Shown here in pieces: positions 1 through 7,884 of a stretch of 64,000 bases of DNA. Numbering within the stretch: position 1 is the first letter of the stretch; every line of letters starts with the position of its first letter. The notes below the pieces were generated by a model that was given only the letters and a program-made list of their open reading frames with translations, was not told where the DNA came from and made no database searches. The stretch is from Aquitalea aquatilis (GTDB lineage: Bacteria; Pseudomonadota; Gammaproteobacteria; Burkholderiales; Chromobacteriaceae), in contig NZ_CP039731.1 in the NCBI RefSeq assembly GCF_005155025.1, forward strand, positions 3,844,001-3,908,000, given 5' to 3'. Both the position numbers and the translations under genes were made by a program.

Positions 1-69
1 GACAGTACGCCGATTGCCACCCTGGGTCAGGCACGCACCTACACCGTGTCAGCCACCACGGATTTCTGA
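1..69 (+). CDS. C-terminal end of an outer-membrane receptor (partial)
   Basis: The reading frame is open from base 1 and ends at TGA 67-69, encoding the last 22 residues of a protein whose start lies outside the window. The terminal stretch alternates polar and hydrophobic residues and ends in phenylalanine, as outer-membrane beta-barrels do when recognised by the Bam machinery. The next genes encode a siderophore-type esterase and iron-uptake membrane proteins, so a TonB-dependent siderophore receptor is the best guess. The fragment alone cannot prove it. Confidence 0.55.
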   Translation, partial: DSTPIATLGQARTYTVSATTDF

Positions 70-72
70 GCG

Positions 73-975
73 ATGGGTAAACTCCGACAGCATCTGCGCC
101 GGAGCGTATGCGGGCTGATGGCCTTCGGGCTGTCAGCCGTATCGGCCGCTGCCGGCTGGCAGGCGCTCACGCCTCAGGCCGGGCAGCAGATCGACCTGCA
201 GTCACGCAGCAACGGCGTATCTTACCGCATCATGGTGTCCCGGCCGGATACGCCAGCCCCAGCTGAGGGTTATCCGGTGCTATATGTACTGGATGGCAAT
301 GCTGCCTTTCCGGTTGCGGCCTTTATTGCCCGGGGTATTGCCCGGCGCAGCAGTGAAACCGGCCTGGTGCCGCCGCTGGTTGTGGCGGTGGCTTATCCGC
401 AGCAGGATGATTTCAATTACGACGGTCGGGCCCTGGATTACACCCCTTCACCGCCAGGCAAGCCGCTGGCTGCTGCTTATGGCGGGGCAGAACGTTTCTT
501 CCAGTTTTTGCAAACAGAGCTCAAGCCGCTGATCCGGTCACGTTTTCCGGTGGATCCACGGCGGCAGGGGATTTTCGGCCATTCCTTTGGCGGCTTGTTT
601 GTCAGTTATATCTGCCTGAAATACCCGCAAGCCTTTTCCACCTGCCTGGCATCCAGCCCTTCCTTGTGGTGGGAAAACCAGATGGTGCTCGATCAGCTAC
701 CGACAGCAGTACCCGCTGATGGTCAGCCGGCATTCCAGTTGACGGTGGGGGCGTTGGAGGATGAGCTGCCACCAGGAAAACTGTCGGCAGAGCGGCGCGC
801 GGCCTTGCTGTCGCGACCGATGATCGCCCCGGCGCGCAAGCTGGCCCAAGCCTTGAAGGCCTTGTCCGGACAGGCCGGTCGAGTCCGTTTCCAGGTGCTG
901 GAGGGCGAGAATCATGGCTTTGCCTGGCTGCCGGCGCTGGCACGCGGCATGGAGTATTTTGTTCAACAACCCTGA
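73..975 (+). CDS. Secreted alpha/beta-hydrolase, siderophore esterase type
   Basis: A 300-residue protein with an N-terminal signal peptide (hydrophobic about residues 11-27, cleavage near Ala-Ala-Ala-Gly), so it is probably periplasmic. It has the nucleophile elbow GHSFGG at 169-174 (Ser171), a likely acidic residue near 229-230 and a C-terminal histidine in ENHGF (His281). This fits the esterase D/IroE/Fes-like family (COG2819) that hydrolyses ester bonds in tri-catecholate siderophores or similar esters. It starts 3 bases after the receptor stop and is followed by iron-uptake membrane proteins, which supports release of iron from an imported siderophore. The substrate is inferred from context. 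A generic carboxylesterase is the alternative. Confidence 0.75.
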   Translation: MGKLRQHLRRSVCGLMAFGLSAVSAAAGWQALTPQAGQQIDLQSRSNGVSYRIMVSRPDTPAPAEGYPVLYVLDGNAAFPVAAFIARGIARRSSETGLVPPLVVAVAYPQQDDFNYDGRALDYTPSPPGKPLAAAYGGAERFFQFLQTELKPLIRSRFPVDPRRQGIFGHSFGGLFVSYICLKYPQAFSTCLASSPSLWWENQMVLDQLPTAVPADGQPAFQLTVGALEDELPPGKLSAERRAALLSRPMIAPARKLAQALKALSGQAGRVRFQVLEGENHGFAWLPALARGMEYFVQQP

Positions 976-1003
976 TATGGCATGGCTTATGCCGGAAGTC
1001 TCG

Positions 1004-1273
1004 ATGATGAATCTTGTATATGGTGTGCTGGCCATCGCGCTGGGCATTACCAGCCTGTTTCTGGCCTCGGCCAACCAGAACTGGTGCTCCCGACCCTTGC
1101 CCCGCACAGCGGCGCGGCTGCTTGCCTTGGCGCTATTGCTGGTGGGGCTGCTGTGCTTGTGTGCCGTGTTTCAGTTGCTAAGCGCGGTCTTTGTGCTCAT
1201 CAGCCTGAGCATGCTGCTGCTGCAGCTCTGCCCTTATCTGGGTGTGCTGCGGCGCAGCGGGAGGGCAGGCTGA
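1004..1273 (+). CDS. Small membrane protein, DUF3325-like, iron-uptake associated
   Basis: About 89 residues, made almost entirely of three hydrophobic helices. The start is set at the ATG pair 1004/1007 because GGAAG lies at the right distance upstream; earlier in-frame ATGs at 977 and 989 lack this. Small proteins of this kind (DUF3325) are typically encoded between a TonB-dependent receptor and a PepSY membrane protein, exactly as here. The stop overlaps the next ATG by one base, so translation is probably coupled. The biochemical role is unknown; a subunit of an inner-membrane ferric-siderophore reductase is a guess. Confidence 0.6.
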   Translation: MMNLVYGVLAIALGITSLFLASANQNWCSRPLPRTAARLLALALLLVGLLCLCAVFQLLSAVFVLISLSMLLLQLCPYLGVLRRSGRAG

Positions 1274-1563
1274 TGCACCGCTCTCCCATCCGTAAACACT
1301 GGCTGGCCAAAACGCTGACCGGGCAGGTGCTGGGCCTGGCGCTGGGGTTTGCCTGTGGTGGACTGTTGTTGCGGCTGCTTGATGAGGTGCCGCTGCCGGT
1401 ACGCGCCCAGCTTGCCATGTGGCTAGTGGCACCGGTCTGGCTTGGTGTTGCTGGCGGGGTTTATCTGTTTCGCAATGCATGGCGCGCCCTGGTCTGTCTG
1501 GGGGGTGCAAACGCACTGGCCTGGCTGTGGCTGGCCTGGCTCAGCCGGAGGGTGCTGGCATGA
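1273..1563 (+). CDS. Small membrane protein, DUF3649-like, iron-uptake associated
   Basis: A 96-residue protein with a short basic N terminus (MHRSPIRKHW) and about three membrane helices. It begins on the last base of the previous stop and ends with an ATGA overlap onto the PepSY gene, so three membrane proteins are read as one coupled unit. Size, topology and position match DUF3649, a family annotated as iron uptake protein next to PepSY proteins in beta- and gammaproteobacteria. No catalytic motif is visible. Function is inferred from neighbours. Confidence 0.6.
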   Translation: MHRSPIRKHWLAKTLTGQVLGLALGFACGGLLLRLLDEVPLPVRAQLAMWLVAPVWLGVAGGVYLFRNAWRALVCLGGANALAWLWLAWLSRRVLA

Positions 1564-3146
1564 AAGTCCCCTCGGAAATCATCCGTATCTACAAATCGCT
1601 GCATACCTGGGTAGGCATCATTGCCGGTCTGGGCCTGTTCATTGCGTTTTATGCCGGAGCCTTTGCCGTGTTCAAGGAGCCGCTGCGTGCCTGGTTGCAG
1701 CCGCCGGCGCAGTTACGCATGGTGGCGCTGGCAGACGCAGGCCGGCTGATGGACGCCGTGCTGAGCAGCAAGCCCGGCGTGGCTGCCGGTTTTACCGTGC
1801 ATGTAACGGAGCAGGGCGGCATTCCGGCCCGCCTGAGCTGGCAGGAGCGCGATGGTGAAGAAGAGCATGCGGCGGGACGATGGTTCATGGCCGGGCTGGG
1901 CGAAGACGGCAGCCTGCAAATCCGCCAGTTGCACGGTGCCGGGCTGCCGGACTTTATCGATACCCTGCACCGGGTAATCGGCCTGCCGGTGGATCATGAC
2001 TATGCGCGCTGGGTGATGGGGGTGGTTGCCGTCCTGTATGCACTGGCGCTGATTTCCGGTGTGGTGGTGCTGCTGCCTTCGCTGGTGAAGGACTTCTTCC
2101 TGCTGCGTACCGGCCGCAACCTCAAGCGCATGTGGCTGGATGCGCACAATATCGTCGGCATTATCAGCCTGCCGTTTCATCTGGTGATGGCCATCACCGC
2201 CGTGGTATTTGCCTATCATGACCTGTTCTACGTGATGCAGGACCAACTGTCCGGCAAGCCGCCGCGCCCGGTGCGCAGCATGCAGCATCAAGCCTTGCCC
2301 GGCCATCCGCCGGTCAAGCTGCTGAGCCCGCAACAGTTGTTGGCACGCGCGCAGCAAATGGCACCAACCATGCAGGTGGATGCCTTGCAATACCAGGATA
2401 TTGCGGGTGCGCGCCCGCTGGTGAGAGTGTGGGGACATGACAGCCGGGCGGTGATGCCACGTCCGCGTGGCGGCTTTCTGGTGCTGCAGCCATATACCGG
2501 CAAGCTGGTGAGCAAGGAGATGGTGCCAGGCGCGCAATCGCTCTCCAACACCTTCATCAGCAGCTTCTTTGCCCTGCACATGGCATCGTTTGGCGGCGTG
2601 TTGCTGCAGTGGCTGTATTTCCTGCTGGCCATGGCTGGTGCCTGGCTGTTTTACAGTGGCAACCTGCTGTGGATAGAGTCGCGCAGGGTAAAGGCCGCAC
2701 GTGGCGACAGCCGCGTACCGCAACAGCGGCGTGATGTACGCTGCATGGCGGCGCTGTCGGTGGGAATCAGCCTGGGGTGCATGAGTGGTATTTCCCTGTC
2801 CTTGGCTGCCAGCAAGCTGCTGAACCATTTTGCCGCCGGGGAGGAATGGTATCTGCCGCTTTACTACGCGGTATTCCTGCTGTCCATTACCTGGGCTTTC
2901 CTGCGCGGTGCGGCCTGGGCATCCCGTGATTTGCTGTGGTTCTGCACGCTGGCCACGCTGGCCCTGCCCCTGTCCTCGCTGCTGGTGGCTGTGGCGCAGG
3001 GCGGCTATGCCGCCGGGTGGGCCGTCGATGTGACGGCATTACTTGCCAGTGGGCTGCTGGGCTGGCTGGCGGCGTTTGTAGGTCGCCGCCTGTCGGCCGG
3101 ATCCCCGGACTCTGTGTGGTACATGATGGGCAGGGGGCGTGTCTGA
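1560..3146 (+). CDS. PepSY-associated TM protein, probable ferric-siderophore reductase
   Basis: 528 residues starting at MKVPSEIIRIYKSLHTW; this ATG overlaps the preceding TGA and is preferred to the far upstream start in frame. It has the PepSY-TM (PiuB/FoxB type) layout: an N-terminal helix with a conserved SLHTW histidine, a periplasmic domain, a second helix group with an HRVIGLPVDH segment, further paired helices with conserved histidines (AHNIVGIISLPFH), and a more hydrophobic C-terminal third. Family members such as FoxB are thought to be haem-containing inner-membrane reductases that release iron from siderophores. It is the last gene of the iron module. Confidence 0.75.
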   Translation: MKVPSEIIRIYKSLHTWVGIIAGLGLFIAFYAGAFAVFKEPLRAWLQPPAQLRMVALADAGRLMDAVLSSKPGVAAGFTVHVTEQGGIPARLSWQERDGEEEHAAGRWFMAGLGEDGSLQIRQLHGAGLPDFIDTLHRVIGLPVDHDYARWVMGVVAVLYALALISGVVVLLPSLVKDFFLLRTGRNLKRMWLDAHNIVGIISLPFHLVMAITAVVFAYHDLFYVMQDQLSGKPPRPVRSMQHQALPGHPPVKLLSPQQLLARAQQMAPTMQVDALQYQDIAGARPLVRVWGHDSRAVMPRPRGGFLVLQPYTGKLVSKEMVPGAQSLSNTFISSFFALHMASFGGVLLQWLYFLLAMAGAWLFYSGNLLWIESRRVKAARGDSRVPQQRRDVRCMAALSVGISLGCMSGISLSLAASKLLNHFAAGEEWYLPLYYAVFLLSITWAFLRGAAWASRDLLWFCTLATLALPLSSLLVAVAQGGYAAGWAVDVTALLASGLLGWLAAFVGRRLSAGSPDSVWYMMGRGRV

Positions 3147-3353
3147 AATTCTGTGTAAAGCAGACATTACGCTCCAGCATGTAGGCTGGCAGCTTTGGCC
3201 GAGCAACCGCCGGCCAGGTTGACTTATAGCCAGTTGGTCGGCGCAGGCGCACTTGTTCATGTTTTGTTAACAACGACGGCCACCATGTTGCAAACATGGT
3301 GGCTGGGTCAGTTGCTAACGTACTCAATCATGAACAGGGAAGCCCATAGACGG

Positions 3354-3734
3354 TCACGGATTTGCCGATGGACGCGAGAAAACATTGACGAGATTTCCAT
3401 CGGGATCACGCAGTAGCAAAGAGCGATTGCCCCATGGCATCGTTGTTGTTGGCATGACAATTGTCGTCCCAATCGATGTCATGCGCTCAAAAACGGTATC
3501 TACATCCTCGACTTCAAACTCAAGGATGGCCGATTGATTGGCAGCTGCACTTGCCGCACCTGCATTAAAGCGGGTGATCAACATTTCTGATGAGAGTGCC
3601 AGTACAACGCCCTCAAAGCGGATTTCCGCAAAACCTTCAGCCAAGCGATGGGCGGGGATTCCGGAAAGGACTTGGTAGAACTTGATCAGGCTTTCGAGTT
3701 CCTGTGTCACGATACGGACCGAGGCAAATTTCAT
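3354..3734 (-). CDS. VOC (glyoxalase/dioxygenase) superfamily protein
   Basis: A 126-residue single-domain protein with the paired beta-alpha-beta-beta-beta modules of the vicinal oxygen chelate fold. The N-terminal module starts MKFASVRIVTQELESLIKFY, and the C-terminal signature LLLRDPDGNLVNVF is typical of glyoxalase/bleomycin-resistance-like proteins. AGGAG lies a few bases before the ATG. Substrate cannot be told from sequence. It lies downstream of a YafY-type regulator on the same strand, with 38 bases between them, so the two may form a unit. Confidence 0.75.
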   Translation of the reverse strand: MKFASVRIVTQELESLIKFYQVLSGIPAHRLAEGFAEIRFEGVVLALSSEMLITRFNAGAASAAANQSAILEFEVEDVDTVFERMTSIGTTIVMPTTTMPWGNRSLLLRDPDGNLVNVFSRPSANP

Positions 3735-3772
3735 GTTGAGCTCCTGATGGTTAGTGAGGGCTCAGTCTATAG

Positions 3773-4489
3773 CTACATGCTGTCAGATTCTGGCAGTATC
3801 GTAGCACTCGCTTCCTGGTATTTTTTGCGCCAGTTTCGAAGCAATATTGATCGCTTTTCTGGGTAGCGCTCGTTGACTAGCTTAACCTCTGCAATACGAT
3901 CCACTCGGAAATTACGGTAGTTGTCGCGCAGTTCGCACCAGCACATCAGTACGCGAGCTTGATCGAAATAGACCAAAGCAAAAGGCCACACAATCCGTTG
4001 CGTACTCAAGCCGGATCCATCGGTGTAGCAGATCATCAGTTTCTGCTCGTCACGTACGGCTGTACGCAAAATGTCAGGCGAAACTGTCTGGCTCGGTCTG
4101 GTGACTGGAGCTCCGACCAGTAAGGCAGACTCCTCCAGTTCTCTCCTGAGCTCATTTGGCAGGACTGACGAGATTTTTGCCAATACATTCACGGCCCCTT
4201 CTGCCAGAGCTTGGTCACAGCGGTCTGCCACCCATCGCATGCCCAGAACCAAGGCTTCAAGTTCTTCAGAGCAGAACATCATGGGCGGCAACATGAAACC
4301 TGGCTTCATGACATAGCCAATGCCGGGTTCTCCTTCAATCATCGCCCCTTGAGCCTGGAGGCTGGCAATGTCCCGATAGAGTGTCCGTATGCTGATGCCC
4401 AGTTCTTCAGCCAAGGTCTGGCCGCTGACCGGTCGGCGATAACGGCGTAAAACTTGCAAGAGGTAAAGCAGGCGCTCGGGACGTGACAT
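3773..4489 (-). CDS. YafY-type transcriptional regulator (HTH-11 plus WYL)
   Basis: About 238 residues from MSRPERLLYLL, the usual beginning of this family; an in-frame ATG 30 bases upstream (4519) is possible. The N terminus is a DeoR-like winged helix (GQTLAEELGISIRTLYRDIASL), followed by the GYVMKPGF hinge and a WYL-type ligand-binding domain. WYL regulators often sense nucleotides or nucleic-acid fragments and commonly act on an adjacent small gene. The VOC gene just downstream is a plausible target or operon partner. The effector is unknown. Confidence 0.75.
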   Translation of the reverse strand: MSRPERLLYLLQVLRRYRRPVSGQTLAEELGISIRTLYRDIASLQAQGAMIEGEPGIGYVMKPGFMLPPMMFCSEELEALVLGMRWVADRCDQALAEGAVNVLAKISSVLPNELRRELEESALLVGAPVTRPSQTVSPDILRTAVRDEQKLMICYTDGSGLSTQRIVWPFALVYFDQARVLMCWCELRDNYRNFRVDRIAEVKLVNERYPEKRSILLRNWRKKYQEASATILPESDSM

Positions 4490-4794
4490 GGCGTGGCATC
4501 TGATTGACGTGGGTAACATGTAAGGTTAAGAGACTATGAAGGTAGTATCTGGTCTCATCAGTGTAGCCACTCCCCCCAAGGACAGCGGCTCTTGCTTTAT
4601 GACTTTGCCGTGATATTTAGCTGAAACACCAGCAAAGGGCTCCGGCCAACCTACATGCATCTGTAACAGCCCTGACCACCCGTTGCACCAATACAACGGA
4701 AGGAACCGCTTACATAGAGTTCAAGATCGTCCAAAATCGTAGCAGGACAGCAAGCACTCAATGGCATACTGAATGGCATACTGAAAATTACAGA
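4490..4794. other. Intergenic region without a convincing gene
   Basis: About 300 bases between the regulator and the tRNA-Ser terminator. I see no coding potential on either strand. It contains a 12-base perfect tandem duplication at 4761-4784. The regulator's promoter should lie at its left end, but I cannot place it reliably. Confidence 0.5.
4761..4784. repeat. Perfect 12-bp tandem duplication
   Basis: Two adjacent copies of ATGGCATACTGA. No other copy was noticed in the window. It is probably a replication-slippage product without known function. Confidence 0.8.
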
Positions 4795-4826
4795 CAACAA
4801 AAAAGCCCTGAATAATCAGGGCTTTA
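4795..4826 (-). terminator. Rho-independent terminator of tRNA-Ser
   Basis: The inverted repeat AAAGCCCTGA/TCAGGGCTTT (4802-4825) is followed on the minus strand by a run of T. It lies 12 bases after the tRNA-Ser 3' end. Confidence 0.9.
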
Positions 4827-4837
4827 ATGTATATATC

Positions 4838-4928
4838 TGGCGGAGAGGGGGGGATTCGAACCCCCGTTAGGGTATTACCCTAAACACGCTTTCCAGGCGT
4901 GCGACTTAAACCACTCATCCACCTCTCC
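4838..4928 (-). tRNA. tRNA-Ser (GGA)
   Basis: The 91-base cloverleaf has a GGAGAGG acceptor stem, a long class II variable arm, a T loop GGTTCGAATCC and an encoded CCA. The anticodon loop CTGGAAA gives anticodon GGA. The minus strand carries a matching promoter upstream and a terminator downstream, so this is a single-gene transcription unit. Confidence 0.97.
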
Positions 4929-4978
4929 AGATGGCTGCTGAAGCCTGCTTTACAGCGTTTTGGCCTCAGAGGCTGCGC

Positions 4979-5007
4979 AGTATATAAGCCCTTATTGCGC
5001 AGTGCAA
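4979..5007 (-). promoter_or_regulatory. Sigma-70 type promoter of tRNA-Ser
   Basis: On the minus strand, TTGCAC (5002-5007) and TATACT (4979-4984) are separated by 17 bases, and the -10 is followed by GCGC, a GC-rich discriminator of the kind seen in stable-RNA promoters under stringent control. The -35 box lies inside the 3' end of the upstream GNAT-like gene. Confidence 0.7.
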
Positions 5008-6149
5008 GGGGTTTTGTAGGCGCTATGTAAAAAAAGCTGTTGCTGGTAGTCGTCGATGGCTTCGCGTTCGCGGGCCAGCCAGTTGGCGATGGCGGCGCGA
5101 AAACGCGTATCGGCGATCCAGTGGGCCGAGCTGGTCTGCACAGGGGTGAAGCCGCGTGCCAGTTTGTGCTCGCCCTGTGCGCCACCTTCAAAGCATTGCA
5201 GGCCATGGCGGATGGCGTACTCGATACCGCTGTAATAGCACAGCTCGAAATGCAGGCAGTCCACGCTTTCCAGCGCCCCCCAGTAGCGGCCATACAGGGT
5301 GTTGCCGTCCTGCAGGCACCAGCTGGCGGCAATGGCCTGCCCATCGCGCCGGGCAATGAACAACAGGCAGTGCTGGCCAAGGGTACGCCCTACCCGCTGG
5401 AAGAAATCCAGGTTTAGATAAGGTGGCGAGCGGTGTTCCAGATAGGTCTGCCGGTAGCAGCGTTCGAAGAATGCCCAGTCGGCCGCGCTGATTTCCTCGC
5501 CCTTCATTACCTGCACGCTGATGCCGGCATCGCGCACCTTGCGTCTTTCCTGCCGGATTTTCTTGCGCTTGCTCTGCGATAACTGCGCCAGAAAAGCATC
5601 GAAATCGGCATAGCCCTGATTTAGCCAGTGAAACTGCACGCCATGGCGCAGCAGCCAGCCAGCTTCATGCAGCAAGGCCAGCTCGTCGGCAGCGGGAAAC
5701 AACACATGGGCGGAAGACAGGCCGTGGTCGGCGACCACTTGCTGCAGCCCCTGAATGAGTTGGCGCTGCCCTGCGGCATCGCCCAGCAGGCGTGGCCCGG
5801 TTACCGGAGTGAAGGGTGAGGCCAGCAGCAGCTTGGGGTAGTAATCCAGTCCGGCGCGCTGCCAGGCTTCGGCCCAGGCCCAGTCGAACACATATTCGCC
5901 GCGCGAATGGCTTTTCAGCCAGGCGGGGGCCAGCGCTTGCAGATGGCCATCCTGCTGCAGTTGCAGTGGCAATGGCTGCCAGCCGCTGGCCGCGCTGGCG
6001 CAGCCGCTGTCTTGCAGTGCAGTGAGCCAGTGCCTTTGCATGAACAGGCCGGCGGGCTGGGCCAATTCATCCCAGCGCTGGTCTTCCAGCTGGTGCAGGC
6101 TATCGAGCAGTTGCAGATTCACGCGGTTTCCTTTCGGGCAAGCCGGCAT
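4992..6149 (-). CDS. GNAT-like acyltransferase, COG3146/DUF482 family
   Basis: A 385-residue soluble protein. The N-terminal part includes a QRHWLTALQDSGCA segment, and the second half carries a GNAT/FemX-like acyltransferase fold (QAIAASWCLQDGNTLYGRYWGA, then FEGGAQGEHKLARGF). These match the COG3146 family, annotated as peptidogalycan biosynthesis or GNAT N-acetyltransferase proteins. The real substrate is unknown. The gene is divergent from nadE, with 45 bases between their starts, and its 3' end carries the tRNA-Ser -35 box. Confidence 0.75.
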   Translation of the reverse strand: MPACPKGNRVNLQLLDSLHQLEDQRWDELAQPAGLFMQRHWLTALQDSGCASAASGWQPLPLQLQQDGHLQALAPAWLKSHSRGEYVFDWAWAEAWQRAGLDYYPKLLLASPFTPVTGPRLLGDAAGQRQLIQGLQQVVADHGLSSAHVLFPAADELALLHEAGWLLRHGVQFHWLNQGYADFDAFLAQLSQSKRKKIRQERRKVRDAGISVQVMKGEEISAADWAFFERCYRQTYLEHRSPPYLNLDFFQRVGRTLGQHCLLFIARRDGQAIAASWCLQDGNTLYGRYWGALESVDCLHFELCYYSGIEYAIRHGLQCFEGGAQGEHKLARGFTPVQTSSAHWIADTRFRAAIANWLAREREAIDDYQQQLFLHSAYKTPCTAQ

Positions 6150-6194
6150 TCTTCAGGTAAAATCCCGCTATCCAAACCCATGGTTATGTTCAAC

Positions 6195-7790
6195 ATGCGT
6201 ATTGCGCTCGCTCAGTTCAACCCGATTGTTGGCGATATCGCCGGCAATACCCGAAAAATTCTCGATCTGGCCCAGGCTGCCATGGCGCAGGGCGCCGACA
6301 TTCTGGTGACGCCGGAGCTGGCGCTCACCGGCTACAGCCCGGAAGACCTGTTGCTGCGCGACAGCTTTTATCGCGCCTGCTCCGCCGCCATGGACCAGTT
6401 GCTGGAGCTGGATGGCATTACGCTGGTGATTGGCCATCCGGTCAAGCTGGGTCACGAGCGCTTCAACGCCGCCACGGTACTGCGCGATGGTAACCGGCTG
6501 GGCCAGTATCACAAGATGCTGCTGCCCAATGACGAGGTATTCGACGAATGCCGCTACTTTACCCCCGGTGCCATGCCGCTGGTGTTCCAGCAGGGTGAGC
6601 ACAAGGTGGGCGTGCTGATCTGCGAGGATGTGTGGTCGGTTGACCCGGCGGCAGAAGCCGCCGACGCCGGTGCGGATGTGGTGCTGGTGCTGAATGCCTC
6701 GCCCTTCCACCGCAACAAGATCGAAACCCGCCACGAGGTGGTGCGTTACCGTACCGAGGAAACCGGCCTGCCGTTTGCCTATGTCAATCTGGTGGGCGGC
6801 CAGGACGAACTGGTATTCGACGGCGCGTCCTTCGCCACCAACAAGGCGGGCGAAGTGGTGGCCCAGGCCTGCGCCTATGGCGACGAACTGTTGCTGATCG
6901 ACTTCAACGCCGGCGACCTGCAAGCCGCACCGGCCAAGGCCGCGCTGCCGGGCGAGCTGGAAAGCGTCTACCAGGCGCTGGTGGTGGGCGTGCGCGACTA
7001 CATCACCAAGAACGGCTTCCCCGGCGTGCTGCTGGGCTTGTCCGGTGGCATCGACTCGGCGTTGACGCTGGCCGTGGCGGTGGATGCATTGGGCGCAGAC
7101 AAGGTGCACGCGGTGATGATGCCCTCGCGCTATACCGCCGATATCTCGGTGATCGACTCGCGTGACATGATTGGCCGGCTGGGCGTGAAGTATGACGAAA
7201 TCGAAATCTGGCCGATGTACGAAAGCTTCATGAATGCACTGGCGGCCAATTTCAACGGTCTGGCGGAAGACACCACCGAAGAAAACCTGCAGGCGCGCAT
7301 TCGCGGCACCTTGCTGATGGCGCTGTCCAACAAGAGCGGCAAGCTGGTGCTGACCACCGGCAACAAATCGGAAATGACCACCGGCTACTGCACGCTGTAC
7401 GGTGATATGGCCGGTGGCTTCGCCGTACTGAAAGACGTGGCCAAGACCCTGGTGTTTGCCCTGTGCCGCTGGCGCAATACCCAGGGAGAGGTGATTCCGG
7501 AGCGCATCATCACCCGCCCGCCCTCGGCCGAGCTGCGCCCGGACCAGAAAGACCAGGACAGCCTGCCGCCCTACGAGGTACTGGACGCCATCATGGCACG
7601 CTATGTGGAGGAAAACCTGTCGGCAGAAGAGATCATTGCCGACGGCTTTGCCGAGGCCGATGTGCGCAAGGTAGTGCGCCTGCTCAAGATCAACGAATAC
7701 AAGCGCCGCCAGGCACCGGTTGGCCCGCGCGTCACCCGCCGCGGCTTTGGCAAGGACTGGCGCTACCCCATCACCAACAAGTTCAGCTGA
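6195..7790 (+). CDS. nadE: Glutamine-dependent NAD(+) synthetase
   Basis: A 531-residue cytosolic enzyme that amidates nicotinic acid adenine dinucleotide to NAD, the last step of NAD synthesis, using glutamine as nitrogen donor. The N-terminal half is a nitrilase-type glutaminase (MRIALAQFNPIVGDIAGN, catalytic Cys in VGVLICEDVWS). The C-terminal half is the synthetase with the ATP P-loop LSGGIDSALT and the TTGNKSEM segment. The start at 6195 is chosen by family; ATGs at 6180 and 6186 are also in frame and no clear Shine-Dalgarno decides. Confidence 0.95.
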   Translation: MRIALAQFNPIVGDIAGNTRKILDLAQAAMAQGADILVTPELALTGYSPEDLLLRDSFYRACSAAMDQLLELDGITLVIGHPVKLGHERFNAATVLRDGNRLGQYHKMLLPNDEVFDECRYFTPGAMPLVFQQGEHKVGVLICEDVWSVDPAAEAADAGADVVLVLNASPFHRNKIETRHEVVRYRTEETGLPFAYVNLVGGQDELVFDGASFATNKAGEVVAQACAYGDELLLIDFNAGDLQAAPAKAALPGELESVYQALVVGVRDYITKNGFPGVLLGLSGGIDSALTLAVAVDALGADKVHAVMMPSRYTADISVIDSRDMIGRLGVKYDEIEIWPMYESFMNALAANFNGLAEDTTEENLQARIRGTLLMALSNKSGKLVLTTGNKSEMTTGYCTLYGDMAGGFAVLKDVAKTLVFALCRWRNTQGEVIPERIITRPPSAELRPDQKDQDSLPPYEVLDAIMARYVEENLSAEEIIADGFAEADVRKVVRLLKINEYKRRQAPVGPRVTRRGFGKDWRYPITNKFS

Positions 7791-7796
7791 CACCGG

Positions 7797-7831
7797 GGTG
7801 TGGCAGGCAGACCCAGCCTGCTTGCCACACC
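7797..7831 (+). terminator. Strong hairpin after nadE
   Basis: Arms GGTGTGGCAGGC and GCCTGCttGCCACACC form a long GC-rich stem 6 bases after the nadE stop. It has no T-run, so it may be a Rho-linked terminator or an mRNA-stabilising 3' structure. Confidence 0.5.
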
Positions 7832-7884
7832 TCGCCAGCCATGCCAAGCTGCGCGCCATCCTCTTGTCATTTCCGGAAAGCCCC

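Noticed and set aside
1713-2828. Long antisense frames opposite GC-rich genes (also 6168-7988, 14632-16275, 18183-20276, 34058-35521 and 59792-61876)
   Set aside because: They are mirror frames caused by strong third-position GC bias; the sense genes have clear families.
3195-3416. Plus-strand frame of 73 codons between the PepSY gene and the VOC gene
   Set aside because: It overlaps the VOC gene end, has no ribosome-binding site and no recognisable protein pattern.
4941-4967. Similarity of AAGCCTGCTT...CAGCG...TTTGGCCT near tRNA-Ser to a stretch at 11210-11247 before serS
   Set aside because: The match is gapped and in opposite orientation relative to the promoters, so a shared serine-related control element is not supported.
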